Source: Hyalangium versicolor (GTDB taxonomy: Bacteria > Myxococcota > Myxococcia > Myxococcales > Myxococcaceae). From it: DNA of 64,000 nt. Positions 36,808 through 47,694 of this stretch are shown piece after piece. Made by a program: the position numbers and the translations under genes. The notes below the pieces were generated by a model that made no database searches, had not been told where the DNA came from, and saw nothing but the letters and a program-made list of their open reading frames with translations. Position 1 is the first letter of the stretch, and each line of letters begins with the position of its first letter. The stretch is taken from positions 248,001 through 312,000 of the forward strand of contig NZ_JAHXBF010000005.1 in assembly GCF_020103695.1 (NCBI RefSeq). The letters run 5' to 3'.

Positions 36808-38205
36808 TCAAGCGGGAACGAGCTGGTCAGCGATGCGTGCGAGATCATTGACCGAGTTGACCACCACCGCCTGGTGGCAGTGCTTCTCGTAGGTGAGCAT
36901 CTCGCTGTCCCCGATGCCCCAGTTGCCACGGTCCTCGGGGCAGATCCAGAGCACTCGCTTGGCCTTGCGCTGCAGGTCCTTCAGCGCCCAGGCGTTGTTC
37001 GGGTTGTAGTTGTTGCGGCCGTCTCCAATGATCATCACCGTGGTGCGCCGGGTGATGCTGCCCAGGTGGTCCCGGACGAACTCCGCCAGCGCCCGGCCAT
37101 AGTTCGAGTTGGCGCTCAGCGAGACGGCCTTGCCCGCGGTGGCCAGATCGATGGCCTGATCGACGTCCTGCTCCTTGAAGAGCTGCGTCACCTCGCCCAC
37201 ATCCGAGACGAAGACGAAGGAGCGCACGCGCACGAACAGCTCCTGCAGCGTGTACGTGAACAGCAGCATCATCCGAGCCGCGTTGCGCACCGAGTCCGAG
37301 ACGTCGCAGAGGACGACCACCTCGGGGCGCTCGGGGCGGCGCGAGCGGAACAGGGGCACCATGGGCACCCCACCCCACGGGAGGTTCCGGCGCAGCGTGC
37401 GGCGCACGTGAAGCGCCCCGCGCCGGTGCGAGCGCTGCTTGCGGATGAGCCGGCTCTTGAGCTTCTCGGCCAGGGTGCGCACGGCGGCCTGCATCTGATC
37501 GACCTCGGCCTGAGTGAGCAGGTGCAGAGGCTTCTCCGTCACCGAGTCCGTTCGCCGCCGGATCCGTGCCTCGGCCTGACGCTTCACTTCCTGCCGGGCC
37601 GCGTCCTCGATCTTGCGCATCGCGGCCGCGACGTACCGGGAGACGATCTCGATACCATCCGTGGACAGGCCCCGTGCGGCCAATTCCGCTTCCAGGGACT
37701 TCAGGTCCGAGCGAGCCCGCTCCATGCCTGCGCCCGCGAGCAACCGCCGGGAGAAGAACCCCGCCTGGAGGCCGGTCTCCATCTGGGACAGATCGAGCTG
37801 CAGCATCGCGGACCGGAAGATCTGCGCCAGCCGCGCCCGATCCCCCTCCACGATGGCCTTGGCCAGAGGGGACATCTCGGGGAAGAGCAGGTTCATCTGG
37901 TACAGCACCATCTTCAGCTCGTCGCCCTGGAGGTAGCCCTCCTCCTCGATCTGCTTCGCAAGCGACTTGTCGAGCGCCTCGAACGTCCTCGCCGCGCCCG
38001 AGAAATAGAAGTCGAAGGCGCGGTTGAACACGGGCACATCGAGCTCGCGCTTGACGAGCGTGGTGCGCAAAACGGCTCGGAAGACACCCCGCTCCCCCAA
38101 GCCGACCTCGGAGCTGGCGCGCAGAGCGTCCTGCACCTCGGATGTGCTCACACGCACGCCGTTCTGGCGGAGCACCTCAGCGAACTCGACGATGCGGGCG
38201 TCCAC
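36808..38205 (-). CDS. CoxE-like VWA domain protein
   Basis: Protein of 465 residues of the CoxE family. The N-terminal 250 residues are helical and basic; a VWA domain follows with MIDAS motif DVSDS (about residues 299-303) and the typical R-R-T-T-V-M-I-I-G-D-G strand near 390. CoxE proteins normally act with a MoxR-type ATPase (CoxD) in metal-cofactor insertion; no ATPase gene is adjacent here, but the MoxR of the convergent operon is 6 kb away. GTG 38205 has GGAGG upstream. Spacings of ten bases to both neighbours point to one operon with the rRNA methyltransferase gene and the small coiled-coil gene. Confidence 0.88.
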   Translation of the reverse strand: MDARIVEFAEVLRQNGVRVSTSEVQDALRASSEVGLGERGVFRAVLRTTLVKRELDVPVFNRAFDFYFSGAARTFEALDKSLAKQIEEEGYLQGDELKMVLYQMNLLFPEMSPLAKAIVEGDRARLAQIFRSAMLQLDLSQMETGLQAGFFSRRLLAGAGMERARSDLKSLEAELAARGLSTDGIEIVSRYVAAAMRKIEDAARQEVKRQAEARIRRRTDSVTEKPLHLLTQAEVDQMQAAVRTLAEKLKSRLIRKQRSHRRGALHVRRTLRRNLPWGGVPMVPLFRSRRPERPEVVVLCDVSDSVRNAARMMLLFTYTLQELFVRVRSFVFVSDVGEVTQLFKEQDVDQAIDLATAGKAVSLSANSNYGRALAEFVRDHLGSITRRTTVMIIGDGRNNYNPNNAWALKDLQRKAKRVLWICPEDRGNWGIGDSEMLTYEKHCHQAVVVNSVNDLARIADQLVPA

Positions 38206-38215
38206 GCGGCCTCCT

Positions 38216-39535
38216 TCAGCGCTCGAACGACATCACGGCTTCCACGTGATGGGTCTGGGGGAACATGTCCACCACCTGGAGCGCCAGGGGCTTGTAACCC
38301 TCCTCCACCAGTCCTGCCGCATCCCGGGCGAGCGACGCCGGGTCGCATGCCACATACACGACCCTCTTCACTCCCAGTAATGATACTTGCCGTGCGAGTC
38401 CCGGGGCCCCTGCCCGAGGCGGATCAGCCAGGCAGAGGTCGAACCGCTTGTCCTCTCGCAGGAGCCCCTCGCAGACCTTCCGGGCATCCCCCTGGATGAA
38501 GCGGACATTGGCCACCCCACTCTCCCGAGCACTGCGCTGGGCCAACTCCACACCCACGGGGGAGGACTCCACCCCCAGCACCGAGGCAGCGGTGGCAGCC
38601 AGCGGAAAGGTGAAGTTCCCGTTACCCGAGTACAGCTCCAGCACCGAGTCGGTCTCCCGGGGAGCTAACTCGTAAAGGGCGGCGGTAACGAGGCCCACAT
38701 TGGCCTCGGCATGGGCCTGGGCGAAGGAGTCCGGGCGCAGGTACAGCGGAACCTCGGGCCGCAGCGGAGACAGAGAGCGCAGTGCGGGCTTTCCGATGAC
38801 GCGAGGAGCCCCCTCCTTGGGTACCAGCACGGCCCCTTCGAGGCGCAGCGCACGCACGGCAGCCTCAGTTGCCTCCACGTGCCGAGGCGTCACCGGCCCG
38901 GTCAGCATCACCGCAAAGGCGGCCTTGCCCCCCTCTGCCAGCAGGTGCGCTTCCTCGGCGTCTTTGGAGAGCGGCTTGAGCAGCGGAGCCAGTTTCCCGG
39001 GAAGCATGGCGAGGACTGGGGTGAGCGCGCCGCACTCGGTCACCGGAACCTTTTCGTGACTCCGTCGGCCGTAAAAAGCCAGGGCGCCCTTGGCGAAGTG
39101 CAGCACCGCCCGCCGCCGGTACCCGAAGTCCCTTGGCGCCACGAGGAGCGGGCGCACGGTGAACCGATCCCTTGTCAGGCGGCCCAGATGCTCCAGAGTG
39201 GAGAGGACGATCTCCTGCTTCGCGGCACGCTGGGCCGGTTCAGCGAGTTCCAGCCAGTCACACCCGCCACATTCGGCGCTCCGGGGGCATGGAGACGCGC
39301 GCCGGTCCTTGCTGGGCGTCACCACCTGCCGGAGCAGCCCTCGGAGCACCTTGCCCTGCTGCTCCAGGTGGACGCTCACGACGTCCCCCGGAAAGGCGCC
39401 TGGGACGAAGACGGTGCGCCCCTGCCAGGAGGCCACGCCCTCGCCCAGCTGGCCGAGGCGCTCGATGTTCAACTCGATGGGGGTTTCAGGGAGGTGCTGC
39501 ACGGATGAGGGAACCCAGTGGAGAGGTTGCCTCAC
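38216..39535 (-). CDS. TrmA/RlmD-type RNA (uracil-5-)-methyltransferase
   Basis: SAM-dependent enzyme of 439 residues that methylates a uracil at C5, most likely in 23S rRNA. An N-terminal TRAM domain (residues about 15-70) precedes a four-Cys iron-sulfur site (C-P-R-S-A-E-C-G-G-C, about 82-91, plus a later Cys in E-C-G-A-L). The methyltransferase core shows L-E-L-Y-S-G-N-G-N-F, D-P-P-R-A-G and the nucleophile in Y-V-A-C-D-P. The iron-sulfur site favours RlmD/RlmC over TrmA. Start GTG 39535 is uncertain; a GTG 36 bases downstream is possible. First gene of the operon with the CoxE-like gene. Confidence 0.9.
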   Translation of the reverse strand: MRQPLHWVPSSVQHLPETPIELNIERLGQLGEGVASWQGRTVFVPGAFPGDVVSVHLEQQGKVLRGLLRQVVTPSKDRRASPCPRSAECGGCDWLELAEPAQRAAKQEIVLSTLEHLGRLTRDRFTVRPLLVAPRDFGYRRRAVLHFAKGALAFYGRRSHEKVPVTECGALTPVLAMLPGKLAPLLKPLSKDAEEAHLLAEGGKAAFAVMLTGPVTPRHVEATEAAVRALRLEGAVLVPKEGAPRVIGKPALRSLSPLRPEVPLYLRPDSFAQAHAEANVGLVTAALYELAPRETDSVLELYSGNGNFTFPLAATAASVLGVESSPVGVELAQRSARESGVANVRFIQGDARKVCEGLLREDKRFDLCLADPPRAGAPGLARQVSLLGVKRVVYVACDPASLARDAAGLVEEGYKPLALQVVDMFPQTHHVEAVMSFER

Positions 39536-39548
39536 CCTAACCCAGAGC

Positions 39549-39564
39549 GGACGGGATTCCGTCC
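39549..39564. repeat. Short perfect inverted repeat upstream of the methyltransferase gene
   Basis: GGACGG (39549-39554) and CCGTCC (39559-39564) around the loop GATT, 14 bases before the methyltransferase start on the minus strand. It could be a leader hairpin or an operator; no T-run makes it a terminator. Confidence 0.45.
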
Positions 39565-39677
39565 TAAACCTCAGCCCGCTGCCTGTGCCATGCCGAGGAA
39601 GATGGCCCCCCGGGTCTTCCCCTGCAAGATCCCCTCACTTGCGGCTGCCCCACTCCTCTGCGATGGCGGCCGTCAGC

Positions 39678-41651
39678 TCAGGGCATCTCCTCCACCAGAA
39701 GGAGGTTCTGTCCGCGGTTCCAACCGAAGTAGTTCGAGCCGCAGGCCGTTCCATTCGATGGGTTTACGGTTGTGGACCAGATGGCGAAGGTATGAGGACC
39801 GGGAGCGAGATCCCTCACCAGGCATGTCTGATTGATCGGATGGTGGTGTTCCTGAGCGCTGCTTCCAGAGTTGTACGACGATTGGCCAGTGATGCAGCCC
39901 GTGGGCTGCCCATCGACGTACAACTGGTAGAATCCCCAACTCCCATTGCAACCAACCGTCCCCCGGAATGTATCCGAGTAGGTCACACGGACTGTCTTCT
40001 GCGCGGCACTGACCGTGTACTGCACCTGACGTGAGCCCACCCCAGCCCAGTTCCCGCTCAATTCACCACTGGGCGAGCTTCCGTTCGTGTAGGCCAATTT
40101 TTGATTCTCGATCTCCTCGACTAGCAGCAGTGGGTAGGAGCGTTCCCATCCCAGGTAGGCTTCTGCACTGGTACTGCTAGAGCGGATCCAGACGTCAAAG
40201 GTATGGGCCCCCGCAGAAACACTTGGGAACACGCAAGTCATGACAATGGGGTGGTGGAAGTCACCATTTGTGCCCTGGCCATCGTACTGTCCCGTCGAAC
40301 AGGACGTCTCGAATCCATCCATCTTGATCAAGACAGTGCCAGCGCTCATATTGGAGCTAATCCGGAACGTATCGGCGAGCGTGACCTTGAGTAGGGAGCT
40401 TGATGCCTGCTTTGTAAAGGTCACGGTTCGTCCAGGGGCTTTCCGAAACGTCGTGCCTGACACCGTTGTGATACCGCCCTCCGTAGAGAACCCGTACTTG
40501 GCCGTCGGGAGAAGCTCCTCCACCAGCACGAGATTTCGGAACGCGTTTACACCAACAGCGACTATGCCCCCAGATGAGAATGCCCAGGTATCGAATTCAT
40601 AGAGGCCCGCAGGCAACGCTTCCGTGAGGCATACCGTTGCAAAAGGAAAGGAATAAGTATTGGTCCAACCGCTTGAATTCCAAACGTATTGGCGCTGAAA
40701 GCAATCGGGCGACACATAACCACTGTTCATCCTCAACCTGTAGTACGCAGATCCACCGTTGACACCCATGCCTGCGGCCAAGGTGTCAGAGATGGTGATC
40801 TTGAGCCGCGACGAAGCGCTTGTCTTGAAGATGCTCACCTTCCTCCCGGAGTTGAACCAGAAGCCAGCAGGCACCTCGCCGGAGGGATCGGTCGGCGCAG
40901 ACGCAGCCCAACCGGTTGCGAAGGCAGACTGAGCCGAGCAGACATATCGTGTCTGGTTGACCTCACTCGCATCCAGCGTTCCATTGCGATCGGAGTCCAA
41001 ACCACTGAACACCACTGTGCCGCCCTGGGCGCAGTTGGCACCCGCAGGTTCCGCCTCCAGCCGCACCAGCGCCTGGACACCGGGGCTCCCTGAGGCTCCG
41101 TTGCAGATGTAGGCCGTGCTCGACACCTCTCCGGGATCCAACTGCCCGTTCTGGTTGGAGTCCAACCCACTCTGCACCGCTGTGCCACCCTGGGCACAGT
41201 TGCTGCCCACGGGTTCGGAGGTCGTCCGCACCAACGCTTTCGTGTCACTCGAGTTGCCCGGTGCGCCATTGCAGACGAATGAGGTGCTCGTCACCTCGCC
41301 GGCTTCGAGCGTGCCGTTGCCGTTGCCATCCAGCCCGCTGCTCACCCGAGTGCCACCCTGAGCGCAGTTGGTACCCACGGGTTCGGCGTCCATCCTCACC
41401 AACGCCCGAGAAGTCTCGCCGCCGGAGGACCCGTTGCAGACGTAGGCCGTGCTCGTCACCTCTCCGTCTTCCAGGCTCTCGTTGCCACTGGTGTCGAGCC
41501 CAGATTTGACCTGAGTGCCTCCATTCGCGCAGTGGGCGCCGGGCGGTTCTTCCACGAACCGGATCAACGAATTGGACCTCTGTCCGCTCGAACCACAGGC
41601 GACGAGCAGCACTCCCAGCATGCTCCCGCCGAGCCGCATTCCCAGTGTCAT
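39678..41651 (-). CDS. Repeat-built surface lipoprotein (DUF7151-like repeats plus three beta modules)
   Basis: Probable outer-surface lipoprotein of 657 residues, start ATG 41651 with GGAGG upstream and a lipobox L-L-V-A-C (Cys near residue 19). Four tandem repeats of 55-56 residues follow, each with two Cys and an EF-hand-like calcium loop of the form D-x-N-x-N-G-x-L-D/E-x-x-E (residues about 28-240). The C-terminal 400 residues consist of three related beta-sandwich modules of about 130 residues, each ending in L-V-L-V-E-E or L-L-L-V-E-E. Base composition is lower in GC than in all neighbours, suggesting recent acquisition or relaxed selection. Adhesion or matrix contact is a guess. Confidence 0.8.
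   Translation of the reverse strand: MTLGMRLGGSMLGVLLVACGSSGQRSNSLIRFVEEPPGAHCANGGTQVKSGLDTSGNESLEDGEVTSTAYVCNGSSGGETSRALVRMDAEPVGTNCAQGGTRVSSGLDGNGNGTLEAGEVTSTSFVCNGAPGNSSDTKALVRTTSEPVGSNCAQGGTAVQSGLDSNQNGQLDPGEVSSTAYICNGASGSPGVQALVRLEAEPAGANCAQGGTVVFSGLDSDRNGTLDASEVNQTRYVCSAQSAFATGWAASAPTDPSGEVPAGFWFNSGRKVSIFKTSASSRLKITISDTLAAGMGVNGGSAYYRLRMNSGYVSPDCFQRQYVWNSSGWTNTYSFPFATVCLTEALPAGLYEFDTWAFSSGGIVAVGVNAFRNLVLVEELLPTAKYGFSTEGGITTVSGTTFRKAPGRTVTFTKQASSSLLKVTLADTFRISSNMSAGTVLIKMDGFETSCSTGQYDGQGTNGDFHHPIVMTCVFPSVSAGAHTFDVWIRSSSTSAEAYLGWERSYPLLLVEEIENQKLAYTNGSSPSGELSGNWAGVGSRQVQYTVSAAQKTVRVTYSDTFRGTVGCNGSWGFYQLYVDGQPTGCITGQSSYNSGSSAQEHHHPINQTCLVRDLAPGPHTFAIWSTTVNPSNGTACGSNYFGWNRGQNLLLVEEMP
40938..41570 (-). 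repeat. Four tandem coding repeats with calcium-loop-like motif
   Basis: The units begin at about 41570, 41405, 41237 and 41072 on the minus strand and are 165-168 bases each. They encode A-L-V-R, a Cys after P-x-G-x-N, G-G-T, S-G-L-D, the acidic loop and a closing Y/F-V/I-C-N-G. They have diverged at DNA level more than at protein level, so the array is old. Confidence 0.85.
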
Positions 41652-41733
41652 GAGTGATAACCCTCCCGGACGCTCGCGTGCTCCCCTCGCCTCGAGCAAC
41701 AGGCTCGAAGGGCTTGCAGGAACTGGAACGTCA

Positions 41734-41750
41734 GTACCTTTTCAAGGTAC
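41734..41750. repeat. Perfect hairpin between the PilZ and lipoprotein genes
   Basis: GTACCTT (41734-41740) and AAGGTAC (41744-41750) with a three-base loop. It is 90 bases after the PilZ stop and about 83 bases before the lipoprotein start on the minus strand. It may be a weak terminator or a regulator site; no T-run follows. Confidence 0.45.
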
Positions 41751-41839
41751 GTGGCCCGGAAGAGACTCTCTGTACCGCCAAGGTCGTACGCACTCAGCGC
41801 GTGTGCAGTTCCCCCAACTCAGGACTCGCCACCAACGGA

Positions 41840-42220
41840 TCAGCCGTGCTCATCCGGAGGGAGCGCCTTGCGCAGGCGCTCCACGAACTCCTCGAGCCGC
41901 GTGCGCTTGTCGTCATCCACGCCCACGAACTCGATGGCCATGCCTGGTACCTGGTTGGGCGCCGAGTGGGTCTCGTTGATGCGCGTCACCCGCCCCGTGA
42001 GATCGAACGGGAACTCGGTGCCCGGCAGAGAGACGATGAGCTTCACGTGGGTGCCCACGGGCAGGGGCTTCTGCGTGTTGATGAAGAGCCCTCCCCGCGA
42101 GATGTTGACGGCCCAGTCCGTGACGAAGCCGGCCACGGTTCGATACGCCACCGGCAATTCGTATTCGAGCCGGGGGGCGGCTCGCGGCCCAGGGGTGGGC
42201 TTCTGAGGGTGTTCGGCCAT
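41840..42220 (-). CDS. PilZ domain protein
   Basis: Stand-alone PilZ protein of 126 residues, a likely c-di-GMP receptor. Both ligand motifs are present: R-A-A-P-R near the N-terminus (R-x-x-x-R) and NISRGG (N-x-S-x-x-G) about 25 residues later, in contrast to the Hsp70 fusion at 19183, which lacks the first. ATG 42220 has GGAG nine bases upstream. It lies 58 bases after the CoA-transferase gene on the same strand and could be read through from that operon, but no functional link is evident. Confidence 0.9.
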   Translation of the reverse strand: MAEHPQKPTPGPRAAPRLEYELPVAYRTVAGFVTDWAVNISRGGLFINTQKPLPVGTHVKLIVSLPGTEFPFDLTGRVTRINETHSAPNQVPGMAIEFVGVDDDKRTRLEEFVERLRKALPPDEHG

Positions 42221-42278
42221 GAGCGCTCCGCTGCGAGAGAGGCGAATGCTCGCAGCGGAACCGGGGACCGTCAACCCT

Positions 42279-42935
42279 TCAGACCTTCATCTCCCGTACG
42301 TCCGGAGCCACCTTCAGCTTCGGCTCGGTGATGCGCTGCACCTGCTCCACCGTCACTCCGGGTGCCAGCTCGCGCAGCACCAGCCCCTCCGGAGTCACGT
42401 CCAGGAGGGCGTGGTCCGTGACGATGTGGTGCACGCACTTGAGGCCCGTCAGGGGCAGCGCGCACTTCTTGAGGATCTTCGGCTGCCCGTCCTTGTTGGC
42501 GTGCTCCATGGCCACGTAGATGCGCTTGGCGCCCACGGCCAGGTCCATGGCGCCACCCGGGCCCTTCACCATCTTCCCCGGGATCATCCAGTTGGCCAGG
42601 TCACCCTGCTCGCTGACCTCCATGGCGCCCAGCACGGCCATGTCGATGTGGCCCCCGCGAATCATCCCGAAGGACAGCGCCGAGTCGAAGTAGGCCGCGC
42701 CCTTGAGCGCCGTCACCGTCTCCTTGCCCGCGTTGATGAGGTCCGGGTCCTCCTGGCCCTCGACGGGCCAGGGGCCAATGCCCAGCAGCCCGTTCTCCGA
42801 CTGCAGCACGATGTCCACGCCCGCGGGGACGTAGTTGGCCACCAGCGTGGGGATCCCGATGCCCAGGTTCACGTAGAAGCCGTCCTTCAGCTCCTGGGCG
42901 ATGCGCTGCGCGATCTGCTCACGAGTCAGTGCCAT
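42279..42935 (-). CDS. scoB: 3-oxoacid CoA-transferase subunit B
   Basis: Beta subunit of the succinyl-CoA:3-oxoacid (or acetoacetate) CoA-transferase, 218 residues. The catalytic Glu that forms the enzyme-CoA thioester lies in S-E-N-G-L-L-G (about residues 50-56), as in family B subunits, and G-I-G-I-P-T-L-V near the N-terminus is conserved. With the A subunit it moves CoA between succinyl-CoA and acetoacetate. The gene follows scoA by seven bases and ends the operon started by the thiolase. Confidence 0.94.
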   Translation of the reverse strand: MALTREQIAQRIAQELKDGFYVNLGIGIPTLVANYVPAGVDIVLQSENGLLGIGPWPVEGQEDPDLINAGKETVTALKGAAYFDSALSFGMIRGGHIDMAVLGAMEVSEQGDLANWMIPGKMVKGPGGAMDLAVGAKRIYVAMEHANKDGQPKILKKCALPLTGLKCVHHIVTDHALLDVTPEGLVLRELAPGVTVEQVQRITEPKLKVAPDVREMKV

Positions 42936-42942
42936 GGAGTCC

Positions 42943-43641
42943 TCACGCCTGCTTGCGGACGGTGCGCCGCTCGATCCACTTCTTGAGGTTCTTCGACTGG
43001 ATGATCCGGTGCACGAAGATGCTCGGCACGTGGATGAGATCGCCGTCGATCTCCCCCGGCTCGACGATGTGCTCCGCCTCGACGATCGTCACCTTCGCCG
43101 CCATGCACATCATCGGCGAGAAGTTCCGAGCCGTCTTGCGGAACACCAGGTTGCCCCAGCGGTCCGCCTTCCAGGCGCGCACGATCGCGAAGTCAGCCTT
43201 GAGCGGCGTCTCCAGCACGTGGAGCCGCCCGTCGATCATGCGCGTCTCCTTGCCCTCGGCCAGCGGAGTTCCCGCGCCGGTGGGGGTGAAGAAGCCGCCA
43301 ATGCCGCAGCCACCGGCGCGGATGCGCTCGGCCAGCGTGCCCTGCGGATTGAGCTCCACCTGCAGCTCGCCGGAGAGGAACTGGCGCTCGAACTCCTTGT
43401 TCTCTCCCACGTAGCTGGACACCATCTTCTTCACCTGCTTGTTGGCCAGCAGGATCCCCAGCCCCAGCTCGGTGGTGCCGCAGTTGTTGGAGATGATCGT
43501 GAGGCCCTTCACGCTCTTGCGGTGAAGTGCCTCGATCAGGTTCTCCGGGTTGCCGCACAGCCCGAAGCCGCCGCTCATCAGCGTGCAGCCATCCGGGATG
43601 TCGGCAACCGCCTCGTCCGCGCTCGCGAAGATCTTGTTCAT
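42943..43641 (-). CDS. scoA: 3-oxoacid CoA-transferase subunit A
   Basis: Alpha subunit of the CoA-transferase, 232 residues, with the glycine-rich motif G-G-F-G-L-C-G-N-P (about residues 24-32) and the N-N-C-G strand typical of this subunit. It lies four bases after the thiolase gene and seven bases before scoB, so all three are one operon. Together they activate acetoacetate and split acetoacetyl-CoA into two acetyl-CoA, or run in reverse. Confidence 0.94.
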   Translation of the reverse strand: MNKIFASADEAVADIPDGCTLMSGGFGLCGNPENLIEALHRKSVKGLTIISNNCGTTELGLGILLANKQVKKMVSSYVGENKEFERQFLSGELQVELNPQGTLAERIRAGGCGIGGFFTPTGAGTPLAEGKETRMIDGRLHVLETPLKADFAIVRAWKADRWGNLVFRKTARNFSPMMCMAAKVTIVEAEHIVEPGEIDGDLIHVPSIFVHRIIQSKNLKKWIERRTVRKQA

Positions 43642-43645
43642 GCGC

Positions 43646-44827
43646 TCAGCGCTCCACCATCAGAGCGATGCCCTCGCCGCCGCCGATGCACAGCGACGCC
43701 ACGCCGCGCTTCTTGTCGTGGTCCTTCATCGTGTGCAGCAGCGTCACCAGCACGCGCGCGCCCGAAGCGCCGATCGGATGCCCCAGCACCACCGCGCCGC
43801 CGCGCACGTTCACCTTGGACGGGTCCAGCTTGAGCAGCCGGTTGTTGGCGATGGACACCACCGCGAACGCCTCGTTGATCTCCCAGAGATCCACCGCGTC
43901 CGTCTTCAGGCCCTTCTTCTCCAGCAGCTTGTTGATGGCGTCCGCCGGGGCGATGGTGAACTCCACCGGCTTGCGCGCCGCCTGGGCGTACCCGGTGATG
44001 CGGCCAAGAATGGTCCGGCCCTCGGCCTTGGCGCGCTCCTCGCTCATGAGCACCAGCGCCGCCGCGCCGTCGTTGATGGACGAGGCGTTGGCCGCCGTCA
44101 CCGTGCCGTCCTTCTTGAACACCGGCTTGAGGCCCGCGATCTTCTCCGGCTTCGCGTTCCGAGGGCCCTCGTCCTCGGCGACGATGACGGTGTCCTCGGG
44201 CTTCTTGCCGGGCACGGGCACCGGGACGATCTCCGAGGTGAACAGGCCCTCCTTCTGGGCCTTGATGGCGCGTTGCGTGGACTCGAGCGCGTACTCGTCC
44301 TGCTGCGAGCGGCTCACGCCCTGCGAGGTGGCACATTCCTCGGCACACACGCCCATGTGGACGTTGTCGTACGGATCCCACAGGCCATCGAGGATCATCG
44401 CGTCCTTGAACTCGACGTTGCCCATGCGAGCTCCGCCGCGCATCGTGTGGCTCACGTACGGGGCGTTGGACATGGACTCCATGCCGCCCACCACCACCAC
44501 GTCATAGTCGCCCAGCGCGATGGCCTGGGCGCCGGCGATCACGGCCTTGAGGCCCGAGCCGCACACCTTGTTCAAGGTGGTGGCCGGCACGGTGTCCGGG
44601 ATCCCTGCGGCGCGCAGGGCCTGCCGCGCGGGAGCCTGGCCCACGCCCGCCTGCAGCACGCAGCCCATGATGACTTCCTGCACCGCCTCCGGCTTGACGC
44701 CCGCGCGCTCCAGCGCCGCCTTGATGGCGATGGCGCCGAGCTGCGGCGCCGTGAGCTTGGACAGAGAGCCCTGGAAGGCCCCGATGGGAGTACGGGCCGC
44801 GCCCACGATGACGACTTCACGAGCCAT
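43646..44827 (-). CDS. Acetyl-CoA acetyltransferase (thiolase)
   Basis: Thiolase of 393 residues. The nucleophilic Cys lies in LNKVCGSGLKAV (Cys near residue 88), the active-site His in VLGHPIGASGAR (about 347-349) and the second Cys in C-I-G-G-G-E-G (about 378). Length and the M-E-S-M-S-N-A-P motif match the biosynthetic/degradative acetoacetyl-CoA thiolases. AAGGAGG lies ten bases before ATG 44827. First gene of the thiolase-scoA-scoB operon for acetoacetate use. Confidence 0.95.
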   Translation of the reverse strand: MAREVVIVGAARTPIGAFQGSLSKLTAPQLGAIAIKAALERAGVKPEAVQEVIMGCVLQAGVGQAPARQALRAAGIPDTVPATTLNKVCGSGLKAVIAGAQAIALGDYDVVVVGGMESMSNAPYVSHTMRGGARMGNVEFKDAMILDGLWDPYDNVHMGVCAEECATSQGVSRSQQDEYALESTQRAIKAQKEGLFTSEIVPVPVPGKKPEDTVIVAEDEGPRNAKPEKIAGLKPVFKKDGTVTAANASSINDGAAALVLMSEERAKAEGRTILGRITGYAQAARKPVEFTIAPADAINKLLEKKGLKTDAVDLWEINEAFAVVSIANNRLLKLDPSKVNVRGGAVVLGHPIGASGARVLVTLLHTMKDHDKKRGVASLCIGGGEGIALMVER

Positions 44828-44973
44828 GAAACTGCCTCCTTGGGAACCGGGAATGCGAACAGGTGAGCCCTTATCACAGGGGTCAAGGCGTGTCGGTCAC
44901 CCCCTCGCCTCAGCCCCCGGAAGGCATGAGTTCTGCGCTGGGCTCCCAACACTTGGGCTGACAATGAGTAACA

Positions 44974-44990
44974 CCCCCGAGACACGGGGG
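44974..44990 (-). terminator. Hairpin after the VOC protein gene
   Basis: Arms CCCCCG (44974-44979) and CGGGGG (44985-44990) with a five-base loop. On the minus strand it lies about 30 bases after the VOC stop and is followed by TGTTACT, a weak T-run. Confidence 0.6.
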
Positions 44991-45019
44991 CATACCCACA
45001 TGGCCACCCTTCGCCCGAC

Positions 45020-45784
45020 TCACTTCCGAGCGGGCTCGAAGAGGGCCAGGTGGGCTCCGGTCGGGTCCTCGATGAGTGAAATGCGACCCAGCCCCGGAGC
45101 CGCAATGAGGGGCACGGGAATCTGCCCGCCCAGCTCGGTGGCGCGATCGCACGCGGGCGTGAGCTTCTGCACCATGACGTGGGGCAGCCAGGCAGGGGTG
45201 AACTCCTTGTTCACCTGGATGTCGGCGACCTGGCCTCGGGCGCTGTCGTCGGTGGAAAACCCCACCTCGGTGCCGCCCAGGCCCTTGATCGTCGTCCAGC
45301 CGAAGAGCCTCCCGTAGAAGGCCTTCGCGCGAGCCAGGTCCGGCGTGCCCAGCGTCTCCCAGCAGAACTCCCCGGGCTTGGGTGCCTCCAGGGGAGGATC
45401 CCCTTGGAGATCCCGATACGCGACGACCACCGCGCCCGCGAAGTCCTGCACAGCAGCGAAGCGGCCCACGTGCGGAATATCCGTCGGGCTGTGCGCCACC
45501 GAGCCACCGATCTCCAGAGCCATCCGGACCACGGCGTCGACATCCGGAACGGACACGTAGCTCAGCCAGAAGGACTGGTCCCCCTGCTCGGGCCGCAGCT
45601 GCATGAGCCCGCCGATCTCCTTCCCGCCCAGCTTGATGAGCGTGTAGCTGCCGCCATCCGCGTGGGGAACGTCCTCGAACGTCCACCCCAGCAGCCCGCC
45701 ATAGAACGCCCGAGCCTTCGCAGCATCCCGGGTCATCAACTCGCGCCAGACGAAACGGCCGTGCGTGTATCCGCTCTTGCTCAT
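45020..45784 (-). CDS. Two-domain VOC (glyoxalase/bleomycin resistance-like) protein
   Basis: Protein of 254 residues with two vicinal-oxygen-chelate modules (about 1-125 and 130-254), each starting with a phrase like F-x-W-R/E-x-x-x-x-D-x-x-K-A-x-A-F-Y-G-x-L-F/L-G-W. Such proteins bind a metal and act on small molecules such as methylglyoxal adducts, catechols or antibiotics; the exact substrate is unknown. ATG 45784 starts the conserved part. It stands alone between two hairpins, downstream of rpsA. Confidence 0.88.
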   Translation of the reverse strand: MSKSGYTHGRFVWRELMTRDAAKARAFYGGLLGWTFEDVPHADGGSYTLIKLGGKEIGGLMQLRPEQGDQSFWLSYVSVPDVDAVVRMALEIGGSVAHSPTDIPHVGRFAAVQDFAGAVVVAYRDLQGDPPLEAPKPGEFCWETLGTPDLARAKAFYGRLFGWTTIKGLGGTEVGFSTDDSARGQVADIQVNKEFTPAWLPHVMVQKLTPACDRATELGGQIPVPLIAAPGLGRISLIEDPTGAHLALFEPARK

Positions 45785-45805
45785 CTGCCCTCCCCTTCAA
45801 AGCAA

Positions 45806-45837
45806 ACGGCCGGGCCCCCGCTAGGGAACCCGGCCGT
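45806..45837 (-). terminator. Rho-independent terminator of rpsA
   Basis: ACGGCCGGG (45806-45814) and CCCGGCCGT (45829-45837) form a nine-pair stem. On the minus strand it is followed by TTTGCTTTG. It begins 27 bases after the rpsA stop. Confidence 0.82.
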
Positions 45838-45841
45838 CGAG

Positions 45842-45857
45842 ACCTCCCGAAGGAGGT
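45842..45857 (-). terminator. Small hairpin between rpsA stop and its terminator
   Basis: ACCTCC (45842-45847) and GGAGGT (45852-45857) around CGAA on the plus strand, six bases after the rpsA stop on the minus strand. It may help to stabilise the 3' end of the rpsA mRNA. Confidence 0.5.
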
Positions 45858-45863
45858 GCGAGC

Positions 45864-47579
<1,716 letters not shown>

Positions 47580-47694
47580 GAATAGAAAGTCCTTGGTCAA
47601 CGGTACAGCTGCCCCTGTTTGTCACGAGTGCCATCCGCGGGGCGCGACGGAAGCCTCGTGTATCCCCACCCTGGGGACGATGTAGAAGCCGCGC

